From Streptomyces pseudovenezuelae (GTDB lineage: Bacteria; Actinomycetota; Actinomycetes; Streptomycetales; Streptomycetaceae): a DNA stretch of 64,000 bases. The notes beneath the pieces were generated by a model. That model was given only the letters and a program-made list of their open reading frames with translations, was not told the origin of the DNA and ran no database searches. How positions within the stretch are numbered: position 1 is the first letter of the stretch; each line of letters starts with the position of its first letter. The stretch lies in the NCBI RefSeq assembly GCF_001513955.1, contig NZ_KQ948150.1, positions 434,001-498,000 on the forward strand. Direction: 5' to 3'. The position numbers were made by a program, and so were the translations under genes. This document shows, in pieces, positions 24,870 through 33,041 of the stretch.

Positions 24870-24883
24870 GGGCCACCGGTCCC
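24870..24883. promoter_or_regulatory. DevR/DosR-box-like palindrome 2
   Basis: GGGCC-ACCG-GTCCC, also of the form GGGNC-N4-GNCCC, about 200 bp upstream of pflB. A neighbouring DevS-like kinase gene makes such a site plausible. Confidence 0.4.
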
Positions 24884-25084
24884 ACGCCGAAGCGGTGCCC
24901 GTTCGTCCCGGCATCGGTGACCACCGGCCGCGCGCCGTGACTCGCCCTGGCCGCCGGGCGGGCCGAACGTCCCGGTGGGCCGGGACCACATGGACCGCCG
25001 CGGTGCCCTGACCGGCACTCCTTGCCTCCCGTGGCCCGGACGAGGATCGGTAGTGAACGGAAAGACCCGACGAGAGGACCTGTG

Positions 25085-27343
25085 ATGACCGCGACGGTGA
25101 CAGCCGCTCCCCGGACAGCCGACGCCTGGCGGCAGTTCGCCGGAGAGGGGTGGCGCGAGCGCGTCGACGTGCGCGACTTCGTCCAGGCCAACTACACCCC
25201 CTACGAGGGCGACGCGTCCTTCCTCGCCGGGCCCACGGACCGCACCCGCGCGGTCTGGGAGAAGGTCAGCGCCCTGTTCCCCGAGGAGCGCAGCCGGGGC
25301 GTCCTCGACGTGGACCCCGCCACGCCCTCCACGATCACCTCGCACGCCCCCGGGTACATCGACCGGGACCGCGAGCTGATCGTCGGCCTGCAGACCGACG
25401 CCCCGCTCAAGCGCGCGATCATGCCCAACGGCGGCATCCGCATGGTGGAGAACAGCCTGAAGGCTTACGGCTACGCGCCCGACGCCTTCGTCACCAAGGT
25501 CTTCGGCACCTACCGCAAGACCCACAACGACGGCGTCTTCGACGCCTACACCCCCGCCATGCGCACGGCCCGCAAGGTCGGCATCATCACCGGTCTGCCC
25601 GACGCCTACGGCCGCGGCCGGATCATCGGCGACTACCGCCGCGTCGCTCTCTACGGCACCGACCGGCTGATCGAGGCCAAGAAGGCCGAGCGCGCCGCGC
25701 TGGACGCCCGCCCTTCCACCGCTGACGTCATCCGCGACCGTGAGGAACTCGCCGAGCAGCTCAAGGCCCTGCGGGAGCTGACCGAGATGGCCACCGCCTA
25801 CGGCTGTGACGTCTCCCGCCCCGCAGCCACCGCCCATGAGGCCGTGCAGTGGTTGTACCTCGGCTACCTCGCCGCGGTGAAGGAGCAGAACGGCGCCGCC
25901 ATGTCGCTCGGCCGCACCTCCACCTTCCTCGACGTCTACCTCCAGCGCGACCTCGACGAGGGACTGATCGACGAGAGGCGCGCACAGGAGCTGATCGACG
26001 ACTTCGTGATCAAGCTACGGATCGTGCGCTTCCTGCGCACTCCCGAGTACGACGCCCTGTTCTCCGGCGACCCGACCTGGGTGACCGAGTCCATCGGCGG
26101 TATCGGTCTGGACGGCCGCACGCTGGTCACCCGCTCCTCCTTCCGCTTCCTGCAGACCCTGTACAACCTGGGCCCGGCGCCCGAGCCGAACCTGACCGTG
26201 CTGTGGTCGCCCCGACTGCCCGCCGGCTTCAAGGAGTTCTGCGCCCAGGTCTCCATCGACACCAGCGCCGTCCAGTACGAGTCCGACGACCTGATGCGCC
26301 CGCGGACCGGGGACGACACCGCGATCGCCTGCTGTGTCTCGGCGATGGCGGTGGGCCGGCAGATGCAGTTCTTCGGAGCGCGGGTCAACCTCGCCAAGGC
26401 CCTGCTCTACGCCGTCAACGGCGGCCGGGACGAGATGACCGGCGAACAGGTCACCCCCGAGATGCCGCCACTGACCGGCGACCACCTCGATTACGAGGAG
26501 CTGGCAGCCGCCTACGACCGCGTCCTGGAGTGGCTGGCGCAGACCTACGTCGACGCACTCAACGTCATCCACTACATGCACGACAAGTACGCCTACGAGC
26601 GCATCGAGATGGCCCTGCACGACTACCCGGTCCACCGCTTCATGGCCTGTGGGATCGCTGGTCTGTCGGTGGCCGCGGACAGCCTGTCCGCCGTCAAGTA
26701 CGCGCGCGTGAAGGTGTTCCGGGACGCGACGGGACTGGCCGTGGACTTCGCGACCGAGGGAGAGTTCCCGGCCTACGGCAACAACGACGACCGCGCCGAC
26801 TCCATCGCCGTCGGCCTGGTGGAGTCGTTCATGGCGAAGGTGCGCAGGCACCCCACCTACCGGGACGCCGAGCACACCCAGTCGGTGCTCACCATCACCT
26901 CCAACGTGGTGTACGGCAAGCACACCGGCAACACCCCCGACGGCCGCCGCGCCGGACAGCCCTTCGCCCCCGGCGCCAACCCGATGAACGGCCGGGACCG
27001 GCACGGGGTCGTCGCCTCCGCGCTCTCGGTGGCGAAGCTGCCGTACGCGGCGGCCCGCGACGGGATCTCGCTGACGACGACGATCACACCCGAGGGTCTC
27101 GGCCACGCGGCCGACGAGCGGGCCGGGCATCTGGTGGGCATCCTCGACGGCTACACGGCGGCCGGCGGCTTCCACATGAACGTCAACGTGCTGGACCGCG
27201 CCACGCTGGAGGACGCCATGGAACACCCGGAGAAGTACCCCGAGCTCACGATCAGGGTCTCCGGGTACGCGGTGAACTTCGTCCGCCTGACCCGCGAGCA
27301 GCAGCTCGACGTGATCAGCCGTACTTTCCACGGATCGCTGTGA
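25085..27343 (+). CDS. pflB: Pyruvate formate-lyase (formate C-acetyltransferase)
   Basis: Glycyl-radical enzyme converting pyruvate + CoA to acetyl-CoA + formate without oxygen. The 752-residue protein is full length. The catalytic pair C416-C417 sits in TAIACCVSAM and the radical glycine is G727 in IRVSGYAVNF near the C-terminus; both are where E. coli PflB has C418/C419 and G734. ATG 25085 follows GAGAGG. The next gene, the activating enzyme, overlaps by 3 bp (shared GTGA). Having both in a genus regarded as obligately aerobic is notable; the context (PPDK, DevS-like kinase, Acg-like gene) suggests use in hypoxia. Confidence 0.95.
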   Translation: MTATVTAAPRTADAWRQFAGEGWRERVDVRDFVQANYTPYEGDASFLAGPTDRTRAVWEKVSALFPEERSRGVLDVDPATPSTITSHAPGYIDRDRELIVGLQTDAPLKRAIMPNGGIRMVENSLKAYGYAPDAFVTKVFGTYRKTHNDGVFDAYTPAMRTARKVGIITGLPDAYGRGRIIGDYRRVALYGTDRLIEAKKAERAALDARPSTADVIRDREELAEQLKALRELTEMATAYGCDVSRPAATAHEAVQWLYLGYLAAVKEQNGAAMSLGRTSTFLDVYLQRDLDEGLIDERRAQELIDDFVIKLRIVRFLRTPEYDALFSGDPTWVTESIGGIGLDGRTLVTRSSFRFLQTLYNLGPAPEPNLTVLWSPRLPAGFKEFCAQVSIDTSAVQYESDDLMRPRTGDDTAIACCVSAMAVGRQMQFFGARVNLAKALLYAVNGGRDEMTGEQVTPEMPPLTGDHLDYEELAAAYDRVLEWLAQTYVDALNVIHYMHDKYAYERIEMALHDYPVHRFMACGIAGLSVAADSLSAVKYARVKVFRDATGLAVDFATEGEFPAYGNNDDRADSIAVGLVESFMAKVRRHPTYRDAEHTQSVLTITSNVVYGKHTGNTPDGRRAGQPFAPGANPMNGRDRHGVVASALSVAKLPYAAARDGISLTTTITPEGLGHAADERAGHLVGILDGYTAAGGFHMNVNVLDRATLEDAMEHPEKYPELTIRVSGYAVNFVRLTREQQLDVISRTFHGSL

Positions 27344-28107
27344 GCCCTGTGAACCCTCTGAGCCCCGTGATCTCGGGTCAGGTCACCGGCCGGATCCACT
27401 CCTGGGACCTGTCCACCGGCGTGGACGGTCCCGGGACCCGGTTCGTCCTCTTCGTCAGCGGTTGCCCCCTGCGCTGCCTGTACTGCGCCAACCCCGACAC
27501 CTGGCACATGCGTGACGGGCGGACGGCGACCGTGGACGAGGTGATGGCCGAGATCGAGAAGTACCGGGCGTTCCTCACCACCGCCGGTGGCGGCGTGACC
27601 ATCACGGGCGGTGAGGCGCTGCTCCAGCCCGCCTTCACCGGTGCCCTGTTGCGCCGCTGCAAGGAGGCCGGACTGCACACCGCCATCGACACCTCCGGCT
27701 TCCTCGGCGCCCGCGCGAGCGACGAACTCCTCGCGGACACCGACCTGGTCCTGCTGGACATCAAGTCCTTCGACATCGCCACCTACCGGAGACTGACCGG
27801 CGGTGACCTCGCACCCACCCTCGCCTTCGCCACCCGGCTCAACCGGCTCGGCGTGCCCATGTGGATCCGTTACGTCCTGGTGCCCGGCTGGACCGACGAC
27901 CTGGAAGCGGTGGACGGCCTCGCACAGTTCGTCGCCGGTCTGCGCACGGTCGATCGCGTGGACGTCCTGCCGTTCCACAAACTCGGCGCGGCCAAGTACG
28001 CGGCCCTGGGCATCCCGTTCCCGCTGAAGGACACGCCCGCCCCGGACCCCCGCCTCGCGGAACGGGTCCGTGAACGGTTCCGCGCACGGGGGACAGCCAC
28101 TTACTGA
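27340..28107 (+). CDS. pflA: Pyruvate formate-lyase activating enzyme (radical SAM)
   Basis: Cytoplasmic radical-SAM protein that installs the glycyl radical on PflB. The 255-residue protein carries C42-x3-C46-x2-C49 (GCPLRCLYC) for the 4Fe-4S cluster, TITGGEALLQ for SAM binding, and DIKSFD, typical of PFL activases. The start is GTG 27340, overlapping the pflB stop; GTG 27349 is an alternative. There is no extra ferredoxin insert, so it is PFL-type rather than glycerol-dehydratase or choline-lyase type. A terminator begins at its stop codon. Confidence 0.93.
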   Translation: MSPVNPLSPVISGQVTGRIHSWDLSTGVDGPGTRFVLFVSGCPLRCLYCANPDTWHMRDGRTATVDEVMAEIEKYRAFLTTAGGGVTITGGEALLQPAFTGALLRRCKEAGLHTAIDTSGFLGARASDELLADTDLVLLDIKSFDIATYRRLTGGDLAPTLAFATRLNRLGVPMWIRYVLVPGWTDDLEAVDGLAQFVAGLRTVDRVDVLPFHKLGAAKYAALGIPFPLKDTPAPDPRLAERVRERFRARGTATY

Positions 28108-28137
28108 CCGTGCTCGCGCCGGTCCCGCGAGCACGGT
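28107..28137 (+). terminator. Terminator after pflA
   Basis: A perfect 12-bp stem: ACCGTGCTCGCG (28107-28118) pairs with 28126-28137 around a 7-nt loop, followed by CTTTC. It probably separates the pfl operon from the kinase gene, which begins within about 10-130 bp. Confidence 0.75.
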
Positions 28138-28146
28138 CTTTCGGGC

Positions 28147-29940
28147 ATGCTTGGTTCCGTGGCCAGTCGAGGGAACGAAGACGCGCAGGCGAGAGACCGG
28201 TCGGGACAGGATCGTCCCGGTTCCGTCGCGCCGCTGCGCATGGACGCGCTGCTGAGCGAGCTGCAGGTGCACGTGGAACGGGTGCGGGGTGGCCGGGACC
28301 GTATGCAGACACTGCTGGACGCGGTGGTGGCGATCGGAAGCGACCTCGAACTGGGCGACCTGCTGGGCAGGATCGTGCAGTCCGCCGTCGAACTGGTGGA
28401 CGCCGAGTACGGGGCGCTGGGTGTGCTGGGAGAGGAAGGCAGGATCCGGCAGTTCATCACGGTCGGCATGGACCAGGAAACGATCGAGCGGATCGGCCAC
28501 TATCCCGAGGGCCACGGCATCCTGGGTCTGCTGATCCGCGAGCCGCACCCGCTGCGCCTGGAGGACCTGGGGGCGCATGCGGAATCGGTGGGCTTCCCGC
28601 TGGGGCATCCGCCCATGCGGACCTTCCTCGGCGCTCCGGTGCAGGTCCGGGACAAGATCTTCGGCAACCTGTACCTGACCGACAAGCGCGGCGGGCTGCC
28701 CTTCGACGCCGACGACGAAGCGGTGCTGCGCAGCCTGGCGGCCGCCGCCGGCGTGGCGATCGACAACGCCCGCATGTACGACGACAGCCGCCACCGTGAG
28801 CGGCGCCTGGCCGCGAGCGCGGACATGACCCGTGCGCTGCTGTCGGGGACGCCTCCCGAGGAAATCCTGCACTCGCTGGCAGACACCGTCCGCGAGATGA
28901 CCGGATCCGACCTGGTCACCCTCGCCACGCCGCTGAGCTCGGGGGACGAACTGATGGTGGAGGCGGCGGCCGGTGAGAAGGCCGGTCGGGTGCTGGGGCT
29001 CGCGCTGCCGTCGACCACTCTGGCGGCCAAGGTGTACGCCACCGGGGAATCCGTCATCAGCGATGCCCTCAGCGACGATCCGCGCGCCGTGGGAGGCAGC
29101 GCCTCCGTCGTGCCCCTGGGACCGGCCTTCTTCGTACCGGTCAGCGACAACGAGCGGGTGCGCGGTGTGCTGCAGGTGGCCAATGTCGCCGGCGAACCGC
29201 CGTTCAACGCGGCCGTCGTCGACATGGTCCTCGCCTTCGCCGACCAAGCTGCCCTGGTGCTCCAGATCGCCGAGCACCGCCGGGACGCCGAACAGTTGAC
29301 GCTGCTCGGTGACCGCGACCGTATCGCCCGCGATCTGCACGACCATGTCATCCAGCGACTGTTCGCCGACGCGCTGACACTCCAGGCGGCACTCGGCCGG
29401 GTCCGTGACCAGCCGGTGGTCGCGGAGCACGTCCAACGGGTCGTGGACGACCTCGACGACACCATCAAGATCATTCGGTCGACCATCTTCGGTCTCCAGC
29501 ACCGTGACCGTCAGGAACGGACCGGCGGTCTTCGCGCGCGGCTGCTGGCCCTGACCGACGAAGCCACTCACACCCTCGGCTTCACTCCCGCCCTGCGCAT
29601 GACAGGCCTGCTGGACACCGACGTACCGGCCACCCATGCGGCGCACCTCCTTGCCGTGCTGCGCGAGGCGCTGTCCAATGCCGCCCGGCACGCCCAGGCC
29701 GGCCGGGTGGACGTCGCCGTCGAGGCATCCGACCGCACGCTGCGGCTGGCTGTCGCGGACAATGGACGTGGCATCGGCCCGGCGGTCGCCCGCCGGAGCG
29801 GACTGGCCAACATGGGCAGCCGTGCCGAGGAACTGGGCGGCGCGTTCCGTGTCTCCGGCGGCGATCCGACCGGCACCGTCCTGGAGTGGACGGTCCCGCT
29901 GCCTGCCGGTAGCGCCACCCCCGACGGACGCACCGGCTGA
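28147..29940 (+). CDS. DevS/DosT-like haem-GAF sensor histidine kinase
   Basis: A 597-residue soluble kinase with GAF-A (about 55-205), GAF-B (about 230-375), HisKA_3 and HATPase_c. The segment GHPPMRTFLGAPVQ...GNLYLTDK matches mycobacterial DevS: H154 corresponds to the proximal haem ligand H149 and Y176, 22 residues later, to distal Y171. The phospho-acceptor is H398 in DRIARDLHDHVIQRLF, nearly identical to DevS. ATPase motifs are REALSNAARHA, DNGRGIG and GLANMGSRAEELGG. No transmembrane segments. No response regulator gene is in the window, so it is an orphan here; a DevR/OsdR-type partner is expected elsewhere. The start is uncertain: ATG 28147, GTG 28159 or ATG 28240. Confidence 0.9.
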   Translation: MLGSVASRGNEDAQARDRSGQDRPGSVAPLRMDALLSELQVHVERVRGGRDRMQTLLDAVVAIGSDLELGDLLGRIVQSAVELVDAEYGALGVLGEEGRIRQFITVGMDQETIERIGHYPEGHGILGLLIREPHPLRLEDLGAHAESVGFPLGHPPMRTFLGAPVQVRDKIFGNLYLTDKRGGLPFDADDEAVLRSLAAAAGVAIDNARMYDDSRHRERRLAASADMTRALLSGTPPEEILHSLADTVREMTGSDLVTLATPLSSGDELMVEAAAGEKAGRVLGLALPSTTLAAKVYATGESVISDALSDDPRAVGGSASVVPLGPAFFVPVSDNERVRGVLQVANVAGEPPFNAAVVDMVLAFADQAALVLQIAEHRRDAEQLTLLGDRDRIARDLHDHVIQRLFADALTLQAALGRVRDQPVVAEHVQRVVDDLDDTIKIIRSTIFGLQHRDRQERTGGLRARLLALTDEATHTLGFTPALRMTGLLDTDVPATHAAHLLAVLREALSNAARHAQAGRVDVAVEASDRTLRLAVADNGRGIGPAVARRSGLANMGSRAEELGGAFRVSGGDPTGTVLEWTVPLPAGSATPDGRTG

Positions 29941-30121
29941 GCTCGTCGAAGGGCGGCGCAGGGCCGACGGGCGAACACACTGCCGGCCATGATCCATGGT
30001 GCGGTGGATGCCCTCGGGGTCACGTCTTCGGCGGTGAGGGCACCGGCCACGCCGGCGATTCGACGGGCTCAAGGCGCGGCTGGGCCTCTGGGGACTCGTA
30101 GGCGAAACGAGTGGATGTCCG

Positions 30122-30157
30122 GCTCGCGGGCGACAGGTGCGCCTATCGCCCGCGAGC
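30122..30157. terminator. Terminator between convergent kinase and GH12 genes
   Basis: A perfect 12-bp stem: GCTCGCGGGCGA (30122-30133) pairs with 30146-30157 around a 12-nt loop. The flanking 29941-30235 stretch holds no supportable gene. Confidence 0.7.
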
Positions 30158-30235
30158 TCTTCGGTCGTTTCCCGCCCTCGACGGCAGGGGACGAGGCGTG
30201 GTGCAGTACGGCAGCGGTCCGGAGGTGGACCCGGA

Positions 30236-31363
30236 TCACGCGGTGGTGCAGGCGGTGCCGTTCAGGCTGAAGGCGGAGGGCTTGGTGAAGGCGCCGCTGG
30301 AGGTGCCCTGGAGCCCGAAGGTCGCCTGGCCGCCGGCGGCCAGCTCGCCGTTGTGGCTCACGTTACTGGCTGTGACCGCTCCTGAGGACCCGGAGAGGTT
30401 CGCGTTCCAGGCGTTGGTGATCGTCTGCCCGGAGGGGAGGGTGAACGCGAGCTTCCAGCCGCTGACGGGAGTTGACCCGGTGTTGGTGATGGTGACGTCG
30501 GCGGTGAAGCCGCCCTGCCACGCGTTGGTCGCGTACGCCACCTTGCAGGCCGTGGAGCCTCCGGGGGTGCTCGGGCCGCCGGAGCCCTTGTTGACGGTGG
30601 AGGAGAACGAGGTCACGGCGAGGCCGGCGCCGTTCTGCCACGGCTCGAAGCCGGCCTGAACACTCGTCAGGTACCAGTTGTTCTGGGCGAGTCCACGGGA
30701 GACGGCCTGCCGGGCGAAGTCCATGACGTCGAAGTTCCAGCTGCCGACCGCTGACGGCGCGACGAACGAGATCACGTCGTTCGAGCCGTTGCTGCCGGAC
30801 CACACCTGCCAGTCGCGTCCGCCCGCGTTGGCGTTGCCGACGGGGGAGCCGATGGGCTGGACGGAGCCGACCCTGTTGAACCAGATCATGATCTCGGTGC
30901 GGTTCACGCCGTCGGTGCGGGGTGTGGGGTCGAGCCAGATGTCGTACGCGGCGTCGTACACCGCGTTGTTGACGTAGTTGAAGGAGATGCTCGAAGGGGC
31001 CGAGGAGATGGTGCTGAGCTGGGCGGGGAGGTTGGTGCCGGGCGAACAGTTGGTGTAGTGGCAGCCGTTGAAGATGGACGGGTACGACTTCGGAGCGCCG
31101 TTCGTGGGGACGGACCCGTCGGCCTGGATGATCCTGAATCCCGAGTCGGTCGCGGTGATGCACTGGGTGGCGCTGGTGCCCCAGCGGTTGTTCTGGACCA
31201 CATAGCGACCCTGGACCGTCGTCGATCCGAAGGTGTCGCAGATCGTGGTGTCGGCCTGCGCGACAGGGGCGGTGGTCAGCAGTGCGGCGAGCGAGACGAG
31301 CGAGGTGAGCAGCGCGCCGAGCAGGCCACGCGCGCGGCGGGCATGGTGCGGTGAAGGACGCAT
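30236..31363 (-). CDS. Secreted GH12 endoglucanase with C-terminal CBM2
   Basis: Retaining endo-beta-1,4-glucanase. The 375-residue product starts with a basic signal peptide (about 1-37). The GH12 jelly-roll (about 40-258) has nucleophile E157 in NRTEIMIWF and acid/base E240 in QAGFEPW. A Gly/Ser/Pro linker leads to CBM2 (about 271-375; CKVAYATNAWQGGFTADVTITNTG) with terminal cysteines and exposed Trp for cellulose binding. The layout matches Streptomyces CelB. ATG 31363 was chosen by the signal peptide. A perfect CebR-type box lies 62 bp upstream, so induction by cellobiose or cellotriose through a CebR-like repressor is expected. Confidence 0.93.
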   Translation of the reverse strand: MRPSPHHARRARGLLGALLTSLVSLAALLTTAPVAQADTTICDTFGSTTVQGRYVVQNNRWGTSATQCITATDSGFRIIQADGSVPTNGAPKSYPSIFNGCHYTNCSPGTNLPAQLSTISSAPSSISFNYVNNAVYDAAYDIWLDPTPRTDGVNRTEIMIWFNRVGSVQPIGSPVGNANAGGRDWQVWSGSNGSNDVISFVAPSAVGSWNFDVMDFARQAVSRGLAQNNWYLTSVQAGFEPWQNGAGLAVTSFSSTVNKGSGGPSTPGGSTACKVAYATNAWQGGFTADVTITNTGSTPVSGWKLAFTLPSGQTITNAWNANLSGSSGAVTASNVSHNGELAAGGQATFGLQGTSSGAFTKPSAFSLNGTACTTA

Positions 31364-31425
31364 GCGGATCCTCTTCAGGGGTGGGGGAGAGGTGGAGGGA
31401 AAGGGATTTCCATGACCTGAGGATT

Positions 31426-31439
31426 TGGGAGCGCTCCCA
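31426..31439. promoter_or_regulatory. CebR box upstream of GH12 gene
   Basis: TGGGAGCGCTCCCA, the exact CebR consensus, extended to a 16-bp palindrome (TTGGGAGCGCTCCCAA, 31425-31440). It is 62 bp upstream of the GH12 ATG. Confidence 0.9.
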
Positions 31440-31596
31440 ATCCTGGTTTCGGCAGGACTGTAGGCACGGTTCAGGTTCATGACAAGGGTGTGGGCGCGAA
31501 CTGGTGAGGCCGATTTGGTAGACGCAGGTCAGCTGGGGGTGCTGGAACGCGGCGTACGGATCCGAGGGCTCGTCCCAGCGGTTGGGCGGGCGGGCC

Positions 31597-32619
31597 TCAG
31601 GTGGACTCGCGGACGACCAGCTCCGTACGGAGGATGACGTGACGCCAGGCCACGGCACCCTCCTCCATCTCCTCCAGGAGCAGCCGGATCATGGCCTGTC
31701 CGACCTCCTCGATCGGCTGGCGCACCGTGGTCAGCGGCGGCTCGGTTCTCCGGGCCAGCGGAAAGTCGTCGAAGCCGATCACGGAGACATCCTCGGGGAC
31801 CCGGCGTCCGGCCGCGCGCAGGGCCTCCAGGGCACCCGCGGCCGTGGTGTCCGACGCGGCGAGGACGCCGTCGATGTCCGGATGCCGTTCGAGGAGTTCC
31901 GCCATGGCGCGGCGTCCGCTCTCCGCCGTGAAGTCGCTTTCGGCGACACGGGTCCGCTCGACCTTCATGCCCGCCAGCGCCAGAGCCTCTTCGTAGCCGC
32001 GCAGCCGGCATTGGGCGGCGTGCAGGTCCAGCGGTCCCGTGATGGTCGCTATGACCCTGCGGCCCCGCTGGACAAGGTGCGATACGGCGCTGCGTGCTCC
32101 ACCGACGTTGTCCATGTCGACGTAACTGACGTATTCGTCGCCCGACCGGCGTCCCAGCAGCACGGTCGGCAGCCGGGCCTCGGCGAGCATGTCCGGCAGC
32201 GGATCGCCGGCGTGCACGGACATCAGCAGGACGCCGTCGACCCGGCCGCCGCGCGCGTACTCCAGGAAGCGCTGCCGTTCGGCGTCGGAGCGGACCAGGG
32301 TCAGGAGCAGTTGCATGCCGGTGTCGGTCAGCGCGTCCCCGAGCGAGGTGACGATCTCGGAGAAGAAGGGCTCCGCGAACTGCCGCCAGTCCGGTTCCGT
32401 CATGACCAGGGCGACGGCGTCGGCCCGCCGTCCCGCCAGCGAACGCGCCGCGAGATTGGGCACGTAGCCGAGTTCGTCGATGGCCCGCTGAACGGCCAGA
32501 CGTGTCGACTCCTTCACGCCTGTGGCGTTGTTGATGACGCGGGAGACCGTGCCTCGTCCCACCCGCGCGTGGGCGGCCACTTCCTCCAGCGTCGGTGTCC
32601 CCGGGCGTCGCCTGCCCAT
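31597..32619 (-). CDS. LacI-family regulator, CebR-like
   Basis: A 340-residue LacI repressor: HTH at about 9-32 (TLEEVAAHARVGRGTVSRVINN), hinge helix LAARSLAG, and a periplasmic-binding-protein-like effector domain (GVLAASDTTAAGALEALRAAGRRVPEDVSVIGFDD). The length, divergence-free position next to a cellulase and CebR-type boxes on both sides suggest control by cello-oligosaccharides. The canonical cebR usually sits beside cebEFG-bglC, which are not here, so this may be a paralogue. The box at 32721, 101 bp upstream with one mismatch, suggests autoregulation. Confidence 0.82.
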   Translation of the reverse strand: MGRRRPGTPTLEEVAAHARVGRGTVSRVINNATGVKESTRLAVQRAIDELGYVPNLAARSLAGRRADAVALVMTEPDWRQFAEPFFSEIVTSLGDALTDTGMQLLLTLVRSDAERQRFLEYARGGRVDGVLLMSVHAGDPLPDMLAEARLPTVLLGRRSGDEYVSYVDMDNVGGARSAVSHLVQRGRRVIATITGPLDLHAAQCRLRGYEEALALAGMKVERTRVAESDFTAESGRRAMAELLERHPDIDGVLAASDTTAAGALEALRAAGRRVPEDVSVIGFDDFPLARRTEPPLTTVRQPIEEVGQAMIRLLLEEMEEGAVAWRHVILRTELVVREST

Positions 32620-32720
32620 GCCACCTCCCCCAAGAGATCACCGATCTTACCGGCCGGAGAGGTTCGCGCACACGACTTCACCAGGGTGTGGTGACGGACA
32701 GTCGCCCTGCCCCCAAGGAT

Positions 32721-32734
32721 TGGGAGCGCTCCCG
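32721..32734. promoter_or_regulatory. CebR-type box upstream of the LacI gene
   Basis: TGGGAGCGCTCCCG, 13 of 14 bases of the CebR consensus (final A replaced by G), about 101 bp upstream of the LacI-family ATG. Confidence 0.7.
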
Positions 32735-32860
32735 ATCCGTGGATCGCTACCGGAAATTGGCCGGAGAACGACGGCCCGCGGCGCCGGTGACCCGTACGCG
32801 CGCAGGGCGATCATTCCCGTCGACGGGCGATCCGGGACCGCTTCGGACGCGCCGCGCCGC

Positions 32861-32998
32861 TCAGCCGACCTTGGTCATGGTCCACTGCGGCGGGGAGCCG
32901 CCGTTGGGCGTCCACTGGATGATCTTGACCTGGTCCCCGGTGTTGTTCGAGTTGTCCAGCGCCTTGCCGCTGAGCCGGTTGACGAGCCGGAACGCGCA
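32861..32998 (-). pseudogene. Remnant of a ricin-type lectin (CBM13) domain
   Basis: Frame encoding CAFRLVNRLSGKALDNSNN and ending QWTPNGGSPPQWTMTKVG, then a stop. This is one beta-trefoil repeat pair of a RICIN carbohydrate-binding domain of the kind that ends secreted glycosidases and pectate lyases. Nothing upstream encodes the rest: the open frame runs only to 33049, inside the end of lutC. I interpret it as the 3' tail of a deleted secreted enzyme. The intergenic stretch 32620-32860 otherwise holds only the CebR-type box. Confidence 0.65.
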
Positions 32999-33041
32999 CC
33001 ACCGGGCCGCCCTGCGGAGTCGTACCGTTTCCGTGCCGCCG

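Larger units (their letters stand above)
24351..25084. other. Long divergent regulatory region, ppdK / pflB
   Basis: 734 bp without a supportable gene. It contains two GGGNC-N4-GNCCC palindromes (listed separately) and several other GC-rich inverted repeats. Small open frames here have no recognisable protein character. Its length suggests complex regulation of both flanking genes. Confidence 0.5.

Noticed and set aside
27151..30072. 973-codon minus-strand ORF across pflB, pflA and the kinase
   Set aside because: Antisense to three well-supported genes; no recognisable domain.
29989..30270. 93-codon ORF between the kinase and GH12 genes
   Set aside because: It runs through the terminator hairpin at 30122-30157 and into the 3' end of the GH12 gene, and has no protein-like pattern.
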